Shown here piece by piece: positions 40,913-52,300 of a stretch of DNA of 64,000 nt. A program made the translations under genes and the position numbers. Each line of letters opens with the position of its first letter. The stretch's first letter is position 1. A model generated the notes under the pieces. That model worked only from the letters and a program-made list of their open reading frames with translations. It searched no databases and was not told the DNA's origin. The DNA is from Schinkia azotoformans LMG 9581 (GTDB lineage Bacteria > Bacillota > Bacilli > Bacillales > Bacillaceae_J): contig NZ_AJLR01000040.1 of NCBI RefSeq assembly GCF_000307855.1, positions 108,576-172,575 on the forward strand, written 5' to 3'.

Positions 40913-42139
40913 GTGAACGGTATTTCATTACATAAACGCAATCTAATCATAATGTGGATTTCCTCCTTCTTAATTTCTGGAAGCATGACGATGGTAATGC
41001 CTTTTCTCTCCTTGTTAATAGATTCAATGGGAAATTATTCTACCGAATTTGTTTTAAAATGGGCCGGTTTAGTTTTTGGGGTAACCTTTGTAACTGCGTT
41101 TATCATGTCACCAGTATGGGGACGACTCGGGGACCGTCATGGCAGAAAAAAATTGTTATTATTTTTAAGTTTTGGTGCCTCGATTTGTATTTTATTAATG
41201 GGGATTGTGACCTCGGTTTATCATATTTTTATTATTCGCTTTTTTATGGGCTTTTTTGCCGGCTTTATTCCGATGGCGCAAGCCTTTATCGCTATACAAA
41301 CACCGAAGAAAATAGCCGGAAAAGTAATGGGTACCCTCCAAACAGGATCGGTTTCCGGAGGACTATTTGGTCCGCTTATTGGAGGGTGGCTTGCAGATTC
41401 ATTTGGATTTACTTATACATTTTTATTAACAGGATTCATTATCCTATTTACTTTTTTAATGATTTTAGCTGGAGTCAAGGAAGTGGAAGTTAATAAGAAT
41501 GACTCCAAGAAAGAAGATTATTCAAGTAAACAGGTGTTCCATTTTATCTTTACAAGTCCACTCCTATTAGCTGTTATGGTTGTTGGAATGCTAATACAAA
41601 TCGCAAACTTTAGCATCCAGCCTTTACTTGCCATTTATGTAGGGGAATTACACGGACAACAGAATTTAGCCTTTTTCTCCGGCGCAGCTTTTTCGGTTGT
41701 TGGATTAGGTAATTTATTACTTTCGAGGGAATGGGGGAAATTAGGTGATCGCTTTGGTCATGACAAAATTCTCTTAATATTAGTCCTGGTAGGTGCAGTT
41801 GTGTATGTACCGCAGGCCTTTGTCACTTCCATTTGGCAGCTACTCGTCTTGAGGCTTTTTCTAGGAATGGTAATCGGTGGTGTCATTCCTTGTATTGTCG
41901 CCTATATCCGTCAAGCTGCGCCATTTTCGATACAAGGTGAAGTGTTAGGCTATAATACGAGCTTCCGCTTCTTTGGGAATGTCGTCGGTCCTATCATGGG
42001 CGGCTTTATTTCAGGCTATATTGGGATTTCATCCGTATTTTTTGTGACAAGTGGGCTGTTTATCATAGGTGGATTTTTATTATGGATGGTACGCAGTAAA
42101 TCAAACCTTCCCAAAATGAAAAATTCTTTTGGAAATTAG
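40913..42139 (+). CDS. MFS multidrug efflux-type transporter
   Basis: A 408-residue 12-helix transporter. Motif A (GRLGDRHGRKK) follows helix 2 and is repeated in the second half (WGKLGDRFGHDK); the helix-5 motif C region reads LFGPLIGGWLADSFG, as in drug-proton antiporters. The start is probably GTG at 40913 next to AAAGAAG, though the spacing is poor. The stop codon is followed within 60 bases by a DUF6501-type gene. Confidence 0.82.
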   Translation: MNGISLHKRNLIIMWISSFLISGSMTMVMPFLSLLIDSMGNYSTEFVLKWAGLVFGVTFVTAFIMSPVWGRLGDRHGRKKLLLFLSFGASICILLMGIVTSVYHIFIIRFFMGFFAGFIPMAQAFIAIQTPKKIAGKVMGTLQTGSVSGGLFGPLIGGWLADSFGFTYTFLLTGFIILFTFLMILAGVKEVEVNKNDSKKEDYSSKQVFHFIFTSPLLLAVMVVGMLIQIANFSIQPLLAIYVGELHGQQNLAFFSGAAFSVVGLGNLLLSREWGKLGDRFGHDKILLILVLVGAVVYVPQAFVTSIWQLLVLRLFLGMVIGGVIPCIVAYIRQAAPFSIQGEVLGYNTSFRFFGNVVGPIMGGFISGYIGISSVFFVTSGLFIIGGFLLWMVRSKSNLPKMKNSFGN

Positions 42140-42193
42140 GTGAGTTCCCTATATAATATGGAGATGAATAACAATTTGAAAGGACTGTACGAA

Positions 42194-42397
42194 ATGATTC
42201 ATAATACATGGCAAAATAAAGACACCATTAAGCAAGTAAAATGTGTACATACAAACGCAGAAAAGTACATGGTAAACAGAGCGTTAACAGTAGGTAATAT
42301 CTACGAGGTCAAAAACGAAACAGAAGAATTTCTGTTTATCATTGACAATACTGGCAAAGTTGGCGGATATTATAAAGATTATTTTGAAGCAATTTAA
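42194..42397 (+). CDS. Small conserved protein, 67 aa (DUF6501-like)
   Basis: A 67-residue protein with AAAGGAC before the ATG at 42194. The sequence MIHNTWQNKDTIKQVKCVHT, VNRALTVGNIYEVKNETEEF and DNTGKVGGYYKDYFE resembles a small SH3-like Bacillus family I remember as DUF6501. A longer frame from 42140 has no ribosome site and overlaps the MFS stop. Function unknown. Ends in a terminator. Confidence 0.6.
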   Translation: MIHNTWQNKDTIKQVKCVHTNAEKYMVNRALTVGNIYEVKNETEEFLFIIDNTGKVGGYYKDYFEAI

Positions 42398-42407
42398 TAA
42401 ACAATTG

Positions 42408-42440
42408 AAAGGTAGGTTCGCAATGCAACCTATCTTTTTT
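42408..42440 (+). terminator. Intrinsic terminator
   Basis: AGGTAGGTT pairs with AACCTATCT around a CGCAATGC loop and is followed by T6. Confidence 0.75.
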
Positions 42441-42441
42441 T

Positions 42442-42556
42442 ACTTTATTCAGGAGAATAAAGTAAAAGCCTCCGGCGGATGCCTCAGATTTTCAGAGGTA
42501 GTTTTTCGAGCAGGCTCGAAAAAATCTGGGCGCAAATGCGCCAAGGCGCATTTGAT
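42442..42556. repeat. Dispersed repeat family 2, copy A
   Basis: Starts with the small inverted pair ACTTTATTC/GAATAAAGT, then AAAGCCTCCGGCGGATGCC, CAGATTTTCAGAGGTAG and TTTTTCGAGCAGGCTCGAA, and ends in a CAAATGCGCC/GGCGCATTTG hairpin. The 56-base core (42454-42509) recurs at 63945-64000 with few changes. GC content is higher than the surroundings. It lies in the leader of the U32 gene. Confidence 0.75.
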
Positions 42557-42665
42557 CAACGCAAAAACTAACAATCTGCGACATAATTCCCTGTTGTTGT
42601 ATAGCTTTTTCATTTCAAATGCAGTAAAATTAATTTTTGAGTGCCGAACAGAGAGGATTGAGAAA

Positions 42666-45161
42666 TTGAAAAGCATCAATAACACTAAGATAGAGTTATT
42701 AGCACCTGCCGGAAATTGGGATTGTATTAAAGCTGCAGTTGCTAATGGAGCAGATGCTGTTTATTTTGGAGTTGGAACTTTAAATGCAAGAGTACGGGCA
42801 ACGAATTTTCAAATCAATGATTTGCCCGAAGTTATGGCTTATTTGCATAAATATAATGTACGTGGTTTTGTCACGTTGAATATTTTAATTTTTGAAAAAG
42901 AGATGAATGATGCCCGCACTTTAATTGAAGCTTGTATTGATGCCGGCGTAGATGGATTAATCGTTCAGGACATGGGAATTTTGCAATTAATTCGCGAAAT
43001 GTCACCTGATTTTCCGATCCATGGTTCAACGCAAATGACGGTCACATCACCTGAGGCTGTTGATTTTTTAAAGCCGTATAATCTTGAAGTCGTTGTTTTG
43101 GGTCGTGAAAACAATATGAAGCAAATCAAAACGATTCACGACCAAACAAAAACTCCATTGGAAGTTTTTGTACACGGTGCTATCTGTGTTTCCTATTCAG
43201 GCCAGTGCTTAACATCAGAAATGTGGGGCGGACGATCAGCTAATCGTGGTGAATGTGCCCAAGCATGCCGCTTGCCATATGACCTAGTCGTTGATGGTGA
43301 AGTAAAAGAAATGGGAAATCTTGCTTACGTGCTATCACCAAAGGATTTAGCTGCTTTAGAGATTATACCTGAGCTAATTGAAGCGGGTGTAACTACTTTT
43401 AAAGTTGAAGGTCGTTTAAAATCACCTGAATATGTAGCGAATGTCGTAAGCAAATACCGTAAAGCGATCGACGAGTATCTTGCCGGTAGAGACTACACAC
43501 CATCAAAAGAAGAAATTCGCGAACTTCAGCAGAGCTTTAGCCGAGGATTTACATTTGGCTTTTTAAAAGGAACTAACCATAAGCAATTATTAGATGGAAC
43601 ATTCCCTAAAAGCCGTGGTGTTTATGTAGGAACTGTCAAAAAAGTGCTAAAAGATGCAGTTCTATGTGAGACCCTAGCTCCTTTAAAGCGCGGCGACGGG
43701 ATCGTTTTTGATGCTGGACGTCCAGAAGAAAAAGAAGAGGGCGGACGAATCTACGACCTTCGCAAAAAAGGCAACAAAGTAGATGGAGAGGTAAAAGAAG
43801 GTCTCATTGAAATCGTACCAGGCCGTCATGATATTAATTTAACAAAAGTCCATGTAGGTGATAAAATTTGGAAAACAAGCGACCAAGAACTGGATCGCCG
43901 CTTACGCAAAACCTATGAATCAGAACAAACCTATCGTCTTTTCCCAGTAAGTGTGTCAGCATCAGGTACGGTTGGTAGTTCATTAGTTACAGTATGGCAT
44001 GATGAAACGACAAATCATTATGTCACTGTTGAGTCAAGTAGTAATCTTGAATTGGCAATGAAACGCCCATTAACTAGTGGATATCTAGGAGAACAGCTAG
44101 GCCGCTTAGGTGGAACAATTTTTGAGTTAACTAATATTGATGCAAGTTTTAGTGAGGATGTTATTATTCCAGTAAAAGAATTAAACCAAATGAGAAGAGA
44201 GGCAGTCGAGCAACTTCTAGTTTTAAGACAAGCGCCACCTTGTTATCAAAAAAACGAAGTAAAAGTGATCTCCAAATCTAAAAAAAGACAAAATAAAGAC
44301 AAGCAAACTATGGAAAATCCGAATCTAATTGCCCTTTGTAGGACAATGGAGCAGGTTGTGGCTGCTTGTCAAACCGATATTGATTTCATCTATGCTGACT
44401 TTGAATTTACAACGGACTATCCGAAGGCTGTGAAAGCTGCTAGATCATACAATAAGCCGATCGCACTAGCTACACCTAGAATTCATATGCCAGGTGAAAA
44501 TGCTATTTTAAACGGCTTAATTAAAGCTGAACCTGATGCCATTTTGGCAAGAAACCTAGCTGCAGTTCAATTTTATATGGATCAAAATCTATCAATACCG
44601 ATTATAGGCGATTTTTCTTTAAATATTGCGAACTCAAAAGCTGTGGATTTATTTTTGGGACGAGGCTTATCAAGAATCACTCCATCCTATGATTTAAATA
44701 TTCAACAGATGTTTGATTTATTAGAGAATTCTCCAACGACGAATATTGAGGTTGTCATCCACCAGCATTTGCCGATGTTCCATACTGAGCATTGTGTATA
44801 TTGTACATTCCTCAGTGAAGGAACTGATTTCACAAATTGTGGTCGACCTTGTGAACAACATCGTATTTCGCTTGAAGACCGAATTGGGATGAAGCATCCC
44901 GTTAGAGTTGATATCGGCTGCCGCAACACAGTGTATAATGCAATCGAGCAATCCGGTGCAGAATACCTTTCGAATTTTTTAAATGAAGGCATTCAGCATT
45001 TTAGAATAGAGTTTTTAGAAGAAGAGGCTGGTAAGGTTCAAGAAGTAATCCAACTTTACCGTGAAGCACTTGAAGGAAAAAGAACCGGTACAAGTGTATG
45101 GAAATCACTAAAAGCTACAAATCAATTAGGTGTTACGAGAGGTCAGTTAATTAAAAAATAA
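42666..45161 (+). CDS. U32-family protein (RlhA/TrhP-type hydroxylase-like, DUF3656)
   Basis: An 831-residue protein. The start is TTG at 42666, nine bases after GAGAGG; the frame is open further upstream only because it runs through a repeat. The U32 core opens with IELLAPAGNWDCIKAAVANGADAVYFG and has the Cys cluster GQCLTSEMWGGRSANRGECAQACRLPYDL. A DUF3656-like middle and a second U32-like half follow, with another Cys set (HCVYCTF, NCGRPC). U32 proteins RlhA and TrhP hydroxylate 23S rRNA C2501 or tRNA U34 and are not peptidases. The double-length architecture fits the RlhA side, but the target is inferred. Confidence 0.82.
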   Translation: MKSINNTKIELLAPAGNWDCIKAAVANGADAVYFGVGTLNARVRATNFQINDLPEVMAYLHKYNVRGFVTLNILIFEKEMNDARTLIEACIDAGVDGLIVQDMGILQLIREMSPDFPIHGSTQMTVTSPEAVDFLKPYNLEVVVLGRENNMKQIKTIHDQTKTPLEVFVHGAICVSYSGQCLTSEMWGGRSANRGECAQACRLPYDLVVDGEVKEMGNLAYVLSPKDLAALEIIPELIEAGVTTFKVEGRLKSPEYVANVVSKYRKAIDEYLAGRDYTPSKEEIRELQQSFSRGFTFGFLKGTNHKQLLDGTFPKSRGVYVGTVKKVLKDAVLCETLAPLKRGDGIVFDAGRPEEKEEGGRIYDLRKKGNKVDGEVKEGLIEIVPGRHDINLTKVHVGDKIWKTSDQELDRRLRKTYESEQTYRLFPVSVSASGTVGSSLVTVWHDETTNHYVTVESSSNLELAMKRPLTSGYLGEQLGRLGGTIFELTNIDASFSEDVIIPVKELNQMRREAVEQLLVLRQAPPCYQKNEVKVISKSKKRQNKDKQTMENPNLIALCRTMEQVVAACQTDIDFIYADFEFTTDYPKAVKAARSYNKPIALATPRIHMPGENAILNGLIKAEPDAILARNLAAVQFYMDQNLSIPIIGDFSLNIANSKAVDLFLGRGLSRITPSYDLNIQQMFDLLENSPTTNIEVVIHQHLPMFHTEHCVYCTFLSEGTDFTNCGRPCEQHRISLEDRIGMKHPVRVDIGCRNTVYNAIEQSGAEYLSNFLNEGIQHFRIEFLEEEAGKVQEVIQLYREALEGKRTGTSVWKSLKATNQLGVTRGQLIKK

Positions 45162-45162
45162 A

Positions 45163-45193
45163 TATTGGGGATACGCAATTCCCCTTTTTTCTT
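45163..45193 (+). terminator. Intrinsic terminator
   Basis: GGGGA pairs with TCCCC around a short loop, then T6, directly after the U32 gene. The next 190 bases to thiN show nothing assignable. Confidence 0.65.
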
Positions 45194-45387
45194 TAAAATA
45201 GGAGAATTTTAGGAAAAATTCTTAAATTAGCCATACAATTTTGCGAAAAATGTATTACTATATAGTAGAGTTTATATTTTTATTAATTTAATTTGGCATA
45301 CATATTGACAAACTGTAAAAGATAAATAAAAAGATGCTTTCCTAATCCAACTACTGCACGATACGACAGAAAGATAGGTGCAATGCA

Positions 45388-46029
45388 GTGCGAGTATTAA
45401 TATTTAGTGGTGGAAATTTAAATACTTGGGCCCTTTCAAGTATAAAGGAGGAGGATTATATTATTGGAGTCGATCGCGGTGCCTATTTTCTATATTCTAA
45501 TGGTATAGAAATGGATTGTGCAATCGGGGATTTTGATTCCGTAACGAAGGCTGAAAAAGAACGAATAGTGGCAAAAACAAAGGAAATAATTTCATGTGAT
45601 GCCATTAATAAAAATGAGACCGATACGGAGATGGCGTTTAACTTTGCGCTAAATAAACAACCAAAAGAAATATTGCTATTTGGTGTTTTAGGAACTCGTT
45701 TCGATCATTCGATAGCCAACATTCAACTACTATACAGCGGATTAGATGCGGGAATTGACTGCAAAATCGTCGATGAGAGGAACGAAATTCAACTCGTTAA
45801 TAGTCAGCTTGTCATACATAAGAATCGCTTCAAAAACGTTTCTTTACTGCCCTTAACCTTTGAGGTGAGCGGGATCACATTAGAAGGATTTAATTATCCC
45901 TTGACTGATGCGACGATCAGAATAGGGGAATCAATTGGAATTAGTAATATATTAAATGGTGAAATTGGCAAAATTGGCAAAATTACGATCAAATCTGGAA
46001 TTTTGCAAGTGATAAAAAGTAATGATTAA
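45388..46029 (+). CDS. thiN: Thiamine pyrophosphokinase
   Basis: A 213-residue enzyme that makes thiamine diphosphate from thiamine and ATP. It carries GVDRGAYFLYSNGIEMDCAIGDFDSV, the metal-binding NETDTEMAFNFAL and GTRFDHSIANIQLL, the three main motifs of ThiN. GTG start at 45388 with AGGTG nine bases upstream. In B. subtilis thiN closes the rpe-cpgA region; here it stands with a small gene 31 bases downstream. Confidence 0.92.
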   Translation: MRVLIFSGGNLNTWALSSIKEEDYIIGVDRGAYFLYSNGIEMDCAIGDFDSVTKAEKERIVAKTKEIISCDAINKNETDTEMAFNFALNKQPKEILLFGVLGTRFDHSIANIQLLYSGLDAGIDCKIVDERNEIQLVNSQLVIHKNRFKNVSLLPLTFEVSGITLEGFNYPLTDATIRIGESIGISNILNGEIGKIGKITIKSGILQVIKSND

Positions 46030-46060
46030 TAAAAAATTTATAAAGGAAGTGCAGTTTAAA

Positions 46061-46267
46061 ATGGCAAAGAGAATAAGTGAACTATATGAGCATGAACTAA
46101 TTGAAATGGCAGCAAAAAATTTACAAAAAGAACAAATTAAAAGAGAATGGTTTAGTCGTTGGGGTTTAGAGTTTCCAATGATTCGTACTGCTTTTGGTGT
46201 AAAAAAATATGGCGAGGATTATACAGCTAAAACTGAAATGAAAAACAAAGAGTATGTTGCGATATAA
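46061..46267 (+). CDS. Hypothetical protein, 68 aa
   Basis: A 68-residue basic protein starting at the ATG 10 bases after AAGGAAG; an in-frame ATG at 46022 overlaps the thiN stop and lacks a ribosome site. It is helical at first (KRISELYEHELIEMAAKNLQKEQIKREWF) and then RWGLEFPMIRTAFGVKKYGED. I do not recognise it. It probably shares a transcript with thiN and ends in a terminator-like hairpin that borders repeat copy B. Confidence 0.55.
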   Translation: MAKRISELYEHELIEMAAKNLQKEQIKREWFSRWGLEFPMIRTAFGVKKYGEDYTAKTEMKNKEYVAI

Positions 46268-46270
46268 ATA

Positions 46271-46310
46271 GAAAAGCGGAGGCGCTCATCGACGAGGCTT
46301 CCGCTTTTTT
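46271..46310 (+). terminator. Terminator-like hairpin at the edge of repeat copy B
   Basis: AAAAGCGGA pairs perfectly with TCCGCTTTT followed by more T. The arm sequence equals the end of repeat family 1, so the hairpin may derive from the repeat. Confidence 0.6.
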
Positions 46311-46314
46311 GTTG

Positions 46315-46461
46315 TCTAGCTCCAGCTCCCAGCGACTAGAAAACTTCGCAAGCCTCCCTACGATAAGTCAACATCGACTCGCATGCTCGTCGCCGGATGT
46401 CCTATATCTCAGTCGCCGTGCTCCAGTTTTTACGTCGCTAAACGGTCGCTTCCGCTTTTCT
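46315..46461 (+). repeat. Repeat family 1, copy B
   Basis: A 147-bp copy from TCTAGCTCCAGCTCCCAGCG to CGGTCGCTTCCGCTTTTCT, sharing CTCCCTACGATAAGTCAACATCG and TATCTCAGTCG with copies A and C. The inner inverted repeat is partly lost (AGCTCCC against GGTCGCT). It ends three bases before the stop of the ABC-F gene. Confidence 0.85.
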
Positions 46462-46464
46462 ATT

Positions 46465-48084
<1,620 letters not shown>

Positions 48085-48322
48085 TTAATTAAATTCCTCC
48101 AAATATTTGTTATCTATCAGATTATATCAAATAAACACTAATAAAGCGATTAACACCATAACAGGCCATGATTAATGTGTTATTTATGTTTGTTATTATT
48201 ATTTGAAAATAATTGTAAATCATAGTTTTCAAATTTTTACTGTCATGGTGATAGAATTAGTGGTACAATATTAAATAATTTCAATTTAATAATTTTTTAG
48301 ATAATAGTTGGAGGGATTACTG

Positions 48323-49999
48323 GTGGCAGAACTACGTAGTAATATGATTAAAAAAGGCTTTGATAGAGCACCACATCGCAGTTTACTTCGAGCTGCAGGT
48401 GTAAAAGAGGAAGATTTCGATAAACCATTTATCGCAGTTTGTAATTCTTATATTGATATAGTACCAGGGCATGTCCATTTACAAGAATTTGGTAAAATTG
48501 TAAAGGAAGCCATTCGTGAAGCAGGTGGTGTACCATTTGAATTTAATACGATTGGTGTAGATGATGGTATTGCAATGGGTCATATTGGCATGCGCTATTC
48601 GTTACCAAGCCGTGATATTATTGCTGACTCGGTTGAAACAGTTGTGGCAGCTCACTGGTTCGACGGTATGGTCTGTATTCCAAACTGTGACAAGATTACA
48701 CCAGGAATGATGATGGCAGCTATGCGTTTAAATATTCCAACCGTTTTTGTTAGTGGCGGCCCAATGAAAGCTGGCGTAACAAGCACTGGTAAGAAGCTTT
48801 CACTTTCATCAGTTTTTGAGGGAGTAGGGGCATACCAAGCTGGTCAAATTGATGAAGCTGCATTAACAGAGATCGAACAATATGGCTGCCCAACATGTGG
48901 ATCATGTTCAGGTATGTTTACTGCAAACTCTATGAACTGTCTTGCAGAGGTTCTTGGATTAGCATTACCAGGAAATGGCACCATTTTGGCGGTTTCCCCT
49001 GAACGACGTGATTTTGTTCGTGAGTCTGCAAAACAATTAATGCATTTAATTGAAAAAGACATTAAACCACGTGACATCGTTACAGAAAAAGCAATCGACA
49101 ATGCGTTTGCTTTAGACATGGCAATGGGCGGTTCTACAAATACAGTATTACACACACTTGCATTAGCAAACGAAGCAGGTGTTGAATATTCCCTTGAACG
49201 TATTAATGCAGTAGCTGAACGTGTACCACACTTGGCAAAGCTTGCTCCAGCATCTGATGTATTTATTGAAGATTTACATGAAGCAGGTGGTGTGCACGCA
49301 GTACTTAATGAATTAGCGAAAAAAGAAGGTACCCTTCACTTAGATACTTTAACTGTAACTGGTAAAACATTAGGTGAGAACATTGTTGGCCATGAAGTAA
49401 AAGACTACAATATTATTCTTCCAATTGATAAGCCGCACACTGAAAAAGGCGGACTTGCGATTCTATTTGGTAATTTAGCTCCAGAGGGTGCAGTTATTAA
49501 ATCGGGTGCAGTCGAGGGTGGCATTACTCGCCATGAAGGTCCTGCGATTGTATTTGATTCACAGGAAGAGGCGCTAGAAGGCATTGCAAATGGCAGTGTT
49601 AAGGCAGGCCATGTAGTTATTATCCGCTATGAAGGACCAAAAGGTGGTCCAGGTATGCCGGAAATGCTTGCTCCAACATCACAAATTGTTGGTATGGGTC
49701 TTGGCACAAGAGTTGCCTTAGTAACAGATGGTCGTTTCTCAGGTGCATCCCGCGGCTTATCAATCGGTCACGTTTCACCTGAAGCTGCAGAAGGCGGACC
49801 ACTTGCATTCGTTGAAAACGGCGACCATGTAGTTATTGACATTGAACAACGCACAATGAACGTTGACGTACCGGAGGAAGAGTGGAACAAGCGTAAGGAA
49901 AACTGGAAAGGCTTCGAACCAAAGGTTAAAACTGGTTATCTTGCACGCTATTCTAAACTTGTTACAAATGCAAGCAAAGGCGGAATTTTAAAGATTTAG
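48323..49999 (+). CDS. ilvD: Dihydroxy-acid dehydratase
   Basis: A 558-residue Fe-S enzyme of valine, isoleucine and pantothenate synthesis. GTG start at 48323, seven bases after GGAGGG. Cluster and Mg residues are in [23 protein letters not shown] and [18 protein letters not shown]; the C-terminal [22 protein letters not shown] is diagnostic. It stands alone, not in an ilv-leu operon. The 237-bp AT-rich leader has no T-box that I can see; a loose CodY-like AATTTTC-type stretch occurs near 48220-48240 but is weak. Confidence 0.95.
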   Translation: MAELRSNMIKKGFDRAPHRSLLRAAGVKEEDFDKPFIAVCNSYIDIVPGHVHLQEFGKIVKEAIREAGGVPFEFNTIGVDDGIAMGHIGMRYSLPSRDIIADSVETVVAAHWFDGMVCIPNCDKITPGMMMAAMRLNIPTVFVSGGPMKAGVTSTGKKLSLSSVFEGVGAYQAGQIDEAALTEIEQYGCPTCGSCSGMFTANSMNCLAEVLGLALPGNGTILAVSPERRDFVRESAKQLMHLIEKDIKPRDIVTEKAIDNAFALDMAMGGSTNTVLHTLALANEAGVEYSLERINAVAERVPHLAKLAPASDVFIEDLHEAGGVHAVLNELAKKEGTLHLDTLTVTGKTLGENIVGHEVKDYNIILPIDKPHTEKGGLAILFGNLAPEGAVIKSGAVEGGITRHEGPAIVFDSQEEALEGIANGSVKAGHVVIIRYEGPKGGPGMPEMLAPTSQIVGMGLGTRVALVTDGRFSGASRGLSIGHVSPEAAEGGPLAFVENGDHVVIDIEQRTMNVDVPEEEWNKRKENWKGFEPKVKTGYLARYSKLVTNASKGGILKI

Positions 50000-50063
50000 T
50001 TGATGGTGGGTATTTGGATCTCTGCTTGAAATTGAAATTTTTGTGATTGGAAATTGGTGAAAG

Positions 50064-50093
50064 CATGGCTCTTAGTTTGGGCCATGTTTTTTT
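50064..50093 (+). terminator. Intrinsic terminator after ilvD
   Basis: CATGGC (50064-50069) pairs with GCCATG (50081-50086), followed by T7. Confidence 0.75.
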
Positions 50094-50109
50094 GTGGTTA
50101 TTAAGTATT

Positions 50110-50369
50110 TATCCTCATCAAACCGAGCCTAGATGAGGTTTGATAGTAAATAACTCGTGTTTATCCTCACCAAACCGAGCCTAGATGAGGTTTGATAGTA
50201 AATAACTCGTGTTTATCCTCACCAAACCGTGTCTAGGTGAGGTTTGATAGTAAATAACTCGTGTTTATCCTCACCAAACCATGTCTAGGTGAGGTTTGAT
50301 AGTAAATAACTCGTGTTTATCCTCACCAAACCATGTCCAGGCCTGATTTGATAGTAGAAAACTATTATA
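50110..50369. repeat. 52-bp tandem repeat array 1 (five units)
   Basis: Five units start at 50110, 50162, 50214, 50266 and 50318. Each begins TATCCTCA(C/T)CAAACC and has TTTGATAGTAAATAAC near its end; the last unit has decayed. CAAACC and GGTTTG can pair within a unit. The same period and outer motifs recur in array 2 at 62286-62441, so this is a repeat family and not a local slippage product. Confidence 0.9.
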
Positions 50370-50390
50370 TTATTTAGTTAGTATATTATT

Positions 50391-51317
50391 TTAAATGTAG
50401 TGAGTTCCCCTTTGTTTTCCGATAGATTGATAATTAGTGGTCAGAACCTTCCTAATAGTGTTATCTGATTTAATAATACCGCACCATTCACTAATTGCCG
50501 TAGTTGTTACTTTTATATCAGGAAATAGCATTTTATATTCTTCAACATTCCGCAAAACAGCTGCTTCAATCTTCTCCCGAAAACCACATTTATTGCAAAC
50601 TATTGTTTTGGGATTAGTGAAAACATCAAACGACTGACAAGATTTGCAATAGATCCCCTTTTTTAACCCCTCAAAGGTATAGTCCGGTCTATTTTTGAAG
50701 GGTGATTCGTCCTTATGGTTTTGTAGTAATTGTTGGGCTAACTTAAAATCTCTTTCTTTTAATTTGGCAGTTGTTAATTGTGAGTTTAATTGATTTACGA
50801 AGCGATCAAGTTGTGTTGGAAAGATGATAGGGTGATTGGGTGGTGCTTGATATAGGTAGAAATTTGGGTTTACAAACACTAGCTTTGATGTGATTGGGGA
50901 TTTAAATCCTAGCCTTTGAAGTTGTTGTTTTAATAATAGCTCGCAACGGTTTAATTGGTGAATTGGATTTTTGCTTTCTTTTTTTCTATCATTTTTGAGG
51001 ATAGAATACCAATTATTGTCGTTGTCAATGATGTAGTCGTTTTCAAAATTCTTAACATCGTAAAGATGTATTTTTTCTGGGGCCAGTAGCAGCGAATCGA
51101 TTTGAAAATAGGTATTATTGATTTCAAATAATAGATCATTTAATATAATAAATTCACCTTGCAGCGGTGCAAGCAAGTGGTCGAATTGCACTTCACCCTC
51201 GTATCCTTTTTCAAGGGTCCAGTAGTATTGCATTTCGCTTTGTGATAGAGTGGTTCGGGTATTGACAACTCTATAAATCATTAATTCCTTCGATTCAGTT
51301 CGGTGTTTATAAATCAT
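50391..51317 (-). CDS. NERD-domain protein with zinc finger
   Basis: A 308-residue cytosolic protein. The N-terminal half has the nuclease-related NERD pattern: GYEGEVQFDHLL, then YFQIDSLLLAPEKIHLYDVKNFENDY, which contains the D...E/D-x-K type residues of the PD-(D/E)xK fold (here DVKN). Residues about 225-250 contain two CxxC knuckles (YCKSCQ, VCNKCG), a likely zinc ribbon. A C-terminal helical part follows. NERD proteins are widespread in Bacillus with no proven role. It is alone; array 1 lies 20 bases after its stop. Confidence 0.8.
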   Translation of the reverse strand: MIYKHRTESKELMIYRVVNTRTTLSQSEMQYYWTLEKGYEGEVQFDHLLAPLQGEFIILNDLLFEINNTYFQIDSLLLAPEKIHLYDVKNFENDYIIDNDNNWYSILKNDRKKESKNPIHQLNRCELLLKQQLQRLGFKSPITSKLVFVNPNFYLYQAPPNHPIIFPTQLDRFVNQLNSQLTTAKLKERDFKLAQQLLQNHKDESPFKNRPDYTFEGLKKGIYCKSCQSFDVFTNPKTIVCNKCGFREKIEAAVLRNVEEYKMLFPDIKVTTTAISEWCGIIKSDNTIRKVLTTNYQSIGKQRGTHYI

Positions 51318-51566
51318 TAGAAAACTCCTTTCAATAATGTTATCTATTATTTTAAGTGAATTTTCATATATTTACCATGAAAAAATTAATAGATTTTATT
51401 TTCATCTAGTTTACATAATAAAATTATGGAATAGTAAGGATTCCGATAAAATTTCTCTGTTCTTGAAATGGTAAAATTAACACCCCTTGCAAAATTTGAT
51501 TATTTAATTTTTCAATATTAGATACTATAATGGATGGATAGCGGATAAAAACTTAAAGGAGTTCCT

Positions 51567-52223
51567 ATGAAAAAATTCAAACCGATTATAGAAATCATTT
51601 GTTATATTGTATTGCCGATTGTAATTTGGAAGTATGGACGCGAGCCACTAGGGGATTATTATGCAATGTTGTTATCAACAGCGCCAGCGTTTGTCTATAC
51701 GATATGGAACTTTTTCAATGACCGTCAATTTAACGTTTCTGGTTTATATATTATGTCATCGCTTTTGGTCAATACGATTTTGGATTTAGTCAGTGATTCG
51801 GCTGAATGGATGCTTTGGAACGGCATTTATTTTAATTTCGGTATGATTGCCTTTTTATTACTGACAATTGCTATTAAAAAACCGATTGTCATGTATTTTC
51901 TAATAGACGCTGCTTATGTTCAAGGTACACCGCGTGAGGAAAGCCGTAAAAAGTATAAATCAAAAGAGCTATTTAAATATTTCCAATGGTTGACTGCTTT
52001 CTTAATTTTACGGGACGTGTTGGAGAGCGGTGTGAAAATCTGGCTTATCTATAAATATGGTGTAGATGGATTTGATAAGATTTTGATTACGATGAGAACA
52101 TTCGGTTATGTCATGTCAATTGTCTTTGTAGGAGCCGTTATGTTTGTATTTAATAAAATTAGCCAGCATGCTGAAAAAGAAAAAAGTGCCGAAAGTGAAG
52201 AAGAAGAGGAAAAGGTCATTTAA
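51567..52223 (+). CDS. VC0807-like membrane protein
   Basis: A 218-residue protein with five or six membrane helices and a Glu-rich tail (AESEEEEEKVI). The N-terminal IIEIICYIVLPIVIWKYGREPLGDYYAMLLSTAPAFVYTIWNF resembles the VC0807 family of intracellular-septation-like membrane proteins of unknown function. TATAAT near 51527 and AAAGGAG before the ATG mark its own promoter and ribosome site. Monocistronic with terminator. The 250 bases upstream otherwise show nothing. Confidence 0.7.
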   Translation: MKKFKPIIEIICYIVLPIVIWKYGREPLGDYYAMLLSTAPAFVYTIWNFFNDRQFNVSGLYIMSSLLVNTILDLVSDSAEWMLWNGIYFNFGMIAFLLLTIAIKKPIVMYFLIDAAYVQGTPREESRKKYKSKELFKYFQWLTAFLILRDVLESGVKIWLIYKYGVDGFDKILITMRTFGYVMSIVFVGAVMFVFNKISQHAEKEKSAESEEEEEKVI

Positions 52224-52258
52224 TAATCGCCAGTAGAAGCTATTTAAGCTAAAAAAAT

Positions 52259-52300
52259 TAAACACCTAGTTTCCGCTTACACAGGAATTAGGTGTTTTTT
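52259..52300. terminator. Bidirectional intrinsic terminator
   Basis: AACACCTA (52261-52268) pairs with TAGGTGTT (52289-52296) between convergent genes. Confidence 0.75.

Noticed and set aside
42342..42665. N-terminal extension of the U32 protein by more than 100 residues
   Set aside because: The frame is open only because it crosses the end of the previous gene and a GC-rich repeat; the U32 motif begins right after the TTG at 42666, which has a ribosome site.
48180..48322. T-box leader upstream of ilvD
   Set aside because: No AGGGTGGNACCGCG-type T-box sequence or terminator/antiterminator pair is visible.
50110..50369. CRISPR array
   Set aside because: Units are tandem 52-bp repeats with almost identical interiors, there are no 30-40 bp unique spacers and no cas genes in the window.
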